Below are positions 12,915-14,981 of a stretch of DNA of 14,981 bases, piece after piece; position 1 is the first letter of the stretch; every line of letters begins with the position of its first letter. The stretch is from Patescibacteria group bacterium (GTDB lineage Bacteria > Patescibacteriota > Minisyncoccia > Minisyncoccales > JASEJS01). The translations under genes were made by a program, and so were the position numbers. Location of the stretch: contig JASEJS010000014.1 of assembly GCA_030016765.1 (NCBI GenBank), forward strand, positions 1-14,981, given 5' to 3'. The notes beneath the pieces are model-generated. The model saw nothing but the letters and a program-made list of their open reading frames with translations. It was not told the origin of the DNA and ran no database searches.

Positions 12915-13585
12915 GGCGACTTCATGCCCTCGGTGTTGGTTAGTTTGTTTTTTAATAATTTCACTGGTTTAAAGCTCCTTCTATGAATTGGACAAGGACC
13001 ATATCTCTTTAGCATTCTTAAATGAAATTTTGTGGGATAACCTTTATGTCTATCAAATCCATATTGAGGATATTTTTTGTGATACCTTTTCATAATTTTG
13101 TCCCTGGTCACCTTAGCAATTACACTAGCTGCGGCACAGGAAAAAACTTTTTGATCAGCTTTGATTACTGACTTTTGAGGAAGATCAATATCAATTTTAA
13201 AATTTCCATCAATGATTAAAAATTTAGGTTTTTTATTTAATTTTTGAATTGCCCTTTTCATAGCTAATTTAGTTGCTTCTAAAATATTGATTTTATCAAT
13301 AACTTTCTCTGAGGCCTTATCTATCTCCCACTTAATATTTGGCTCTCTAGTTAAGGCTTTGTAAACTTCTTCTCTCTTTTTTGGTGTCAACTTTTTTGAA
13401 TCCTTTAAATTTTGAATTTCAAATTTAAATTTTGATTTTTGAATTTTGAATTTTGAATTCAAAACCACTGCCGCTGCCACTACCGGTCCAACTAATGCTC
13501 CCCTTCCCACTTCATCTAAACCAGCTACTCTTTTATAACCTTTTTTCCATAATTTTTTTTCCTCTTTTAAATTGGGATATCTCAT
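12878..13585 (-). CDS. rnhB: ribonuclease HII
   Basis: RNase HII cuts RNA in RNA-DNA hybrids and removes misincorporated ribonucleotides. The acidic active site is complete: D24 and E25 in AGLDEVGRG, D126 in LIIDGNF, and D144 in KADQKVFSCAAASVIAKVTRD. YPQYGFDRHKGYPTKFH and PIHRRSF near the end are also typical. Two oddities stand out. Residues 43-59 (SKFKIQKSKFKFEIQN) are extra, inserted between VVL and LKDSKKLT and encoded by the ATTTTGA repeat. After HRRSFKPV the protein runs on for about 29 residues, the last third antisense to the dnaG relic. It follows the glutamate-synthase-like gene after 21 bases and probably shares its promoter. Confidence 0.93.
   Translation of the reverse strand: MRYPNLKEEKKLWKKGYKRVAGLDEVGRGALVGPVVAAAVVLNSKFKIQKSKFKFEIQNLKDSKKLTPKKREEVYKALTREPNIKWEIDKASEKVIDKINILEATKLAMKRAIQKLNKKPKFLIIDGNFKIDIDLPQKSVIKADQKVFSCAAASVIAKVTRDKIMKRYHKKYPQYGFDRHKGYPTKFHLRMLKRYGPCPIHRRSFKPVKLLKNKLTNTEGMKSPSLLPETQKLLL
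12912..12931. repeat. hairpin inside the rnhB 3' end
   Basis: GAGGGC (12912-12917) and GCCCTC (12926-12931) form a 6-bp GC-rich stem with an 8-nt loop. On the plus strand it is followed, after a gap, by T-rich sequence (GTTTGTTTTTT, up to 12953). It could be an old terminator between the convergent dnaG relic and rnhB, now lying inside the rnhB reading frame. Confidence 0.4.
13407..13464. repeat. degenerate ATTTTGA heptamer repeat inside rnhB
   Basis: Direct copies of ATTTTGA and near-copies (ATTTTGA, TTTTTGA, ATTTTGA, ATTTTGA), mixed with inverted forms (TTTCAAA, TTCAAAA), fill about 58 bases. The array is also palindromic in part. In the rnhB frame it is read as a Lys/Phe-rich stretch without stops. 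It looks like a short intergenic-type repeat that has landed in frame in a coding sequence. Confidence 0.75.
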
Positions 13586-13606
13586 AAGCTGCGGGTTTGG
13601 ATGGAG

Positions 13607-14800
13607 CTATTCTGAAATTAATTTTACCTTAGTTATTTGAGCTATTTCTGAATTTAAGGCTCTTAAATGATCTTTGTTTAAATTATGAATATCATTTTCT
13701 CCGCAAGCTCCAGCAATCATCTTTATTTCTTCGGTACAATTTTTAATGAAGTTAGCCACATTTTGAGAGGCTTCTTCAACATTTAAATTTTTTCTTAATT
13801 CCGGATCTTGAGTAGCAATTCCTTTTGGACATTTTCCAAGATAACACAATCGGCAATAATTACATCCCATGGCTACTAATAAAGCAGTAGCACAAAAAAC
13901 AGCATTAACGCCAAGAGCCAACGCCTTAGCAAAATCTCCTCCTTTGTTTAATCCTCCCCCTATCCACAATTCTTGTTTTGCTCCCATTTTATCTAAAACT
14001 TCCCTTGCCTTGACTAAAGCAGCTAAAGTTGGAATTCCAACTTCATCGAGCATTACTTCTGGAGCAGCTCCTGTCCCTCCTTCCATTCCATCAATAGCAA
14101 TGATATCAGGATTAGCTTTAACTGCTAATTTTACATCATTTTCAATATCCCCTGCTCCAAGTTTGATAATAATTGGTTTTCCTTCAGTAATTTCTCTTAA
14201 CCACTCCACTTTTTTTCTTAAATCATCAATATTTTTAATATCTAAGTGATAAGCTGGGGAATGAATATCTTTTCCCAAAGGAACATTCCTAATTTTGGCA
14301 ATTTCTTCAGTTACTTTTTCTTTAGGTAAAAGCCCACCTTCCCCGGGTTTAGCTCCTTGGCCAATTTTTATTTCAATGGCATCAGCTTTTTTTAATATTT
14401 CCTCAGTAATTCCAAATCTACCAGTTGAATATTGAATAATAAGTTTATTTGAAAACTCTCTTTCTTCTGGCAACATTCCTCCTTCACCAGTATTTTCAAT
14501 TGTTCCGGCTAAAGTGGAAGCCTTAGCCAAAGCAATCTTTGCTTCTTTACTTACTGCTCCAAAAGAGATTGCTCCAAAAATAATTGGAGTTTTTAATTCA
14601 ATTGGTTTTTTGCTGCGCTTCCCAATAATTGTTTTCGAATTAATTTCTTCTTTAAAATAATCTACCGGTCTTTTAGATATTTGGGCTGGGATAAAGACTA
14701 AATCTTCAAAACTAATTTTCCCCCATTTATTAGATCTGCCAGAAGAAGTAGGAACTTTTTTAGTTCTCTCTTGAATTTTTCTAATCCAGTTTTCATTCAT
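13607..14800 (-). CDS. stand-alone FMN-binding glutamate-synthase domain protein
   Basis: This 397-residue protein matches the central FMN and [3Fe-4S] domain of the glutamate synthase large subunit (GltB domain 2, PF01645). Motifs run in order: FGAISFGAVSKEAKIALAKA (FMN site), TGEGGMLPEE, IGQGAKPGEGG, KLGAGD, IAIDGMEGGTGAAPE and GGGLNKGGDFAKALALGA-like. The cluster is C313-x5-C319-x4-C324, as in GltB, plus an extra C316. The glutamine amidotransferase domain and the C-terminal beta-helix of full GltB are missing, as is the N-terminal ferredoxin domain of the archaeal-type enzyme. It may form glutamate only with partner subunits or free ammonia, or be a related FMN oxidoreductase. A leaderless promoter lies upstream; rnhB follows in the same direction. 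Confidence 0.85.
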   Translation of the reverse strand: MNENWIRKIQERTKKVPTSSGRSNKWGKISFEDLVFIPAQISKRPVDYFKEEINSKTIIGKRSKKPIELKTPIIFGAISFGAVSKEAKIALAKASTLAGTIENTGEGGMLPEEREFSNKLIIQYSTGRFGITEEILKKADAIEIKIGQGAKPGEGGLLPKEKVTEEIAKIRNVPLGKDIHSPAYHLDIKNIDDLRKKVEWLREITEGKPIIIKLGAGDIENDVKLAVKANPDIIAIDGMEGGTGAAPEVMLDEVGIPTLAALVKAREVLDKMGAKQELWIGGGLNKGGDFAKALALGVNAVFCATALLVAMGCNYCRLCYLGKCPKGIATQDPELRKNLNVEEASQNVANFIKNCTEEIKMIAGACGENDIHNLNKDHLRALNSEIAQITKVKLISE

Positions 14801-14806
14801 GGTGTT

Positions 14807-14835
14807 ATTATATCAAATTTGATGAGAAAGCTCAA
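14807..14835 (-). promoter_or_regulatory. promoter for the GltB-like gene, leaderless, with palindrome
   Basis: On the minus strand, TTGAGC (-35, at 14835-14830), a 17-bp spacer and TATAAT (-10, at 14812-14807) precede the ATG (14800) by six bases. That is the same geometry as rpmF, so the mRNA should be leaderless. The spacer contains a perfect 12-bp palindrome ATCAAATTTGAT (14812-14823) overlapping the edge of the -10 box, which could be a repressor site. Confidence 0.75.
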
Positions 14836-14981
14836 TAATTAAAAATAGCAACTACAGGCTCTTTATTATCTCTCATTCCAAACTTCCCAACCTCAACAAA
14901 GAGAGTTCGTATCCGATGGTTCAGGCTCTAAAGTTAAACGATTTCAAACTTTCGTTCTCATTTTACCAAATTTTATTCACC
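14836..14981. other. edge region without recognisable gene
   Basis: No gene, tRNA or terminator could be supported here. Short open frames exist on both strands (for example one on the plus strand that stays open to the window edge after a TAG near 14848), but none shows family motifs. CAGGCTCT occurs twice as a direct repeat about 65 bases apart. A gene could begin outside the window. Confidence 0.4.

Noticed and set aside
13407..13464. CRISPR-like array
   Set aside because: Units are about 7 bases, degenerate, without spacers, and lie inside a coding sequence.
13869..14249. 126-codon open frame antisense to the GltB-like gene
   Set aside because: It has low-complexity Ser/Ala/Pro-rich composition and no motifs, while the opposite strand encodes a clear conserved protein.
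14836..14981. tRNA or partial gene at the right edge
   Set aside because: GTTCGTATCC resembles a T loop, but no matching acceptor, anticodon or D arms could be found, and open frames there show no motifs.

Overview
The window is AT-rich (roughly one third GC by eye) chromosomal DNA from a bacterium. Short intergenic gaps, A-rich coding, ribosomal proteins L32 and S16 with long Lys/Glu tails, almost no Shine-Dalgarno sequences, and the mix of protein families fit a Patescibacteria/CPR genome, probably Parcubacteria-like. That placement is an inference. Genes such as nusB and the kinase at 8675 end in TGA, so the code is the ordinary bacterial one, not the UGA=Gly code.

Layout. Bases 1-202 hold a frameshifted HicB-like antitoxin relic, followed by a terminator. 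A housekeeping operon rpmF-nusB-rnc-rpsP (368-2118) follows, then groES-groEL (2219-4135) with its own consensus promoter and a strong terminator. Next come a double zinc-ribbon protein (4233-4763), tRNA-Ser(GGA) (4786-4880) and the decayed C-terminal half of an ACT-domain protein (4921-5100).

The middle third is an alpha-glucan (glycogen/starch) island. It contains a GT5 glycogen synthase paralogue lacking the usual KxGGL lysine (5160), a GH57 glycosidase or transglycosidase with a C-terminal UVR motif (6740), a frameshifted APH-fold kinase relic (about 8159-8548) and a block of nested inverted repeats (8539-8672). It ends in a tightly coupled set: an intact APH-fold kinase (8675), a canonical glycogen synthase (9663) and a GH77 4-alpha-glucanotransferase (11107). 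No ADP-glucose pyrophosphorylase, phosphorylase or recognisable branching enzyme is present here, so sugar-nucleotide supply must come from elsewhere.

The right end has an internally deleted dnaG primase relic (12645-~12914). It converges on a minus-strand pair: a stand-alone FMN/[3Fe-4S] glutamate-synthase-type domain (14800-13607) followed by rnhB (13585-12878). rnhB carries an in-frame low-complexity repeat insertion, and its 3' end runs into the dnaG relic.

Themes. Promoters that can be read have 17-bp spacers, and several place the start codon at or within a few bases of the expected transcription start (leaderless mRNAs). Four decayed genes lie between intact ones. The most interesting functional lead is the kinase-glgA-malQ unit together with the divergent second GlgA and the GH57-UVR fusion.
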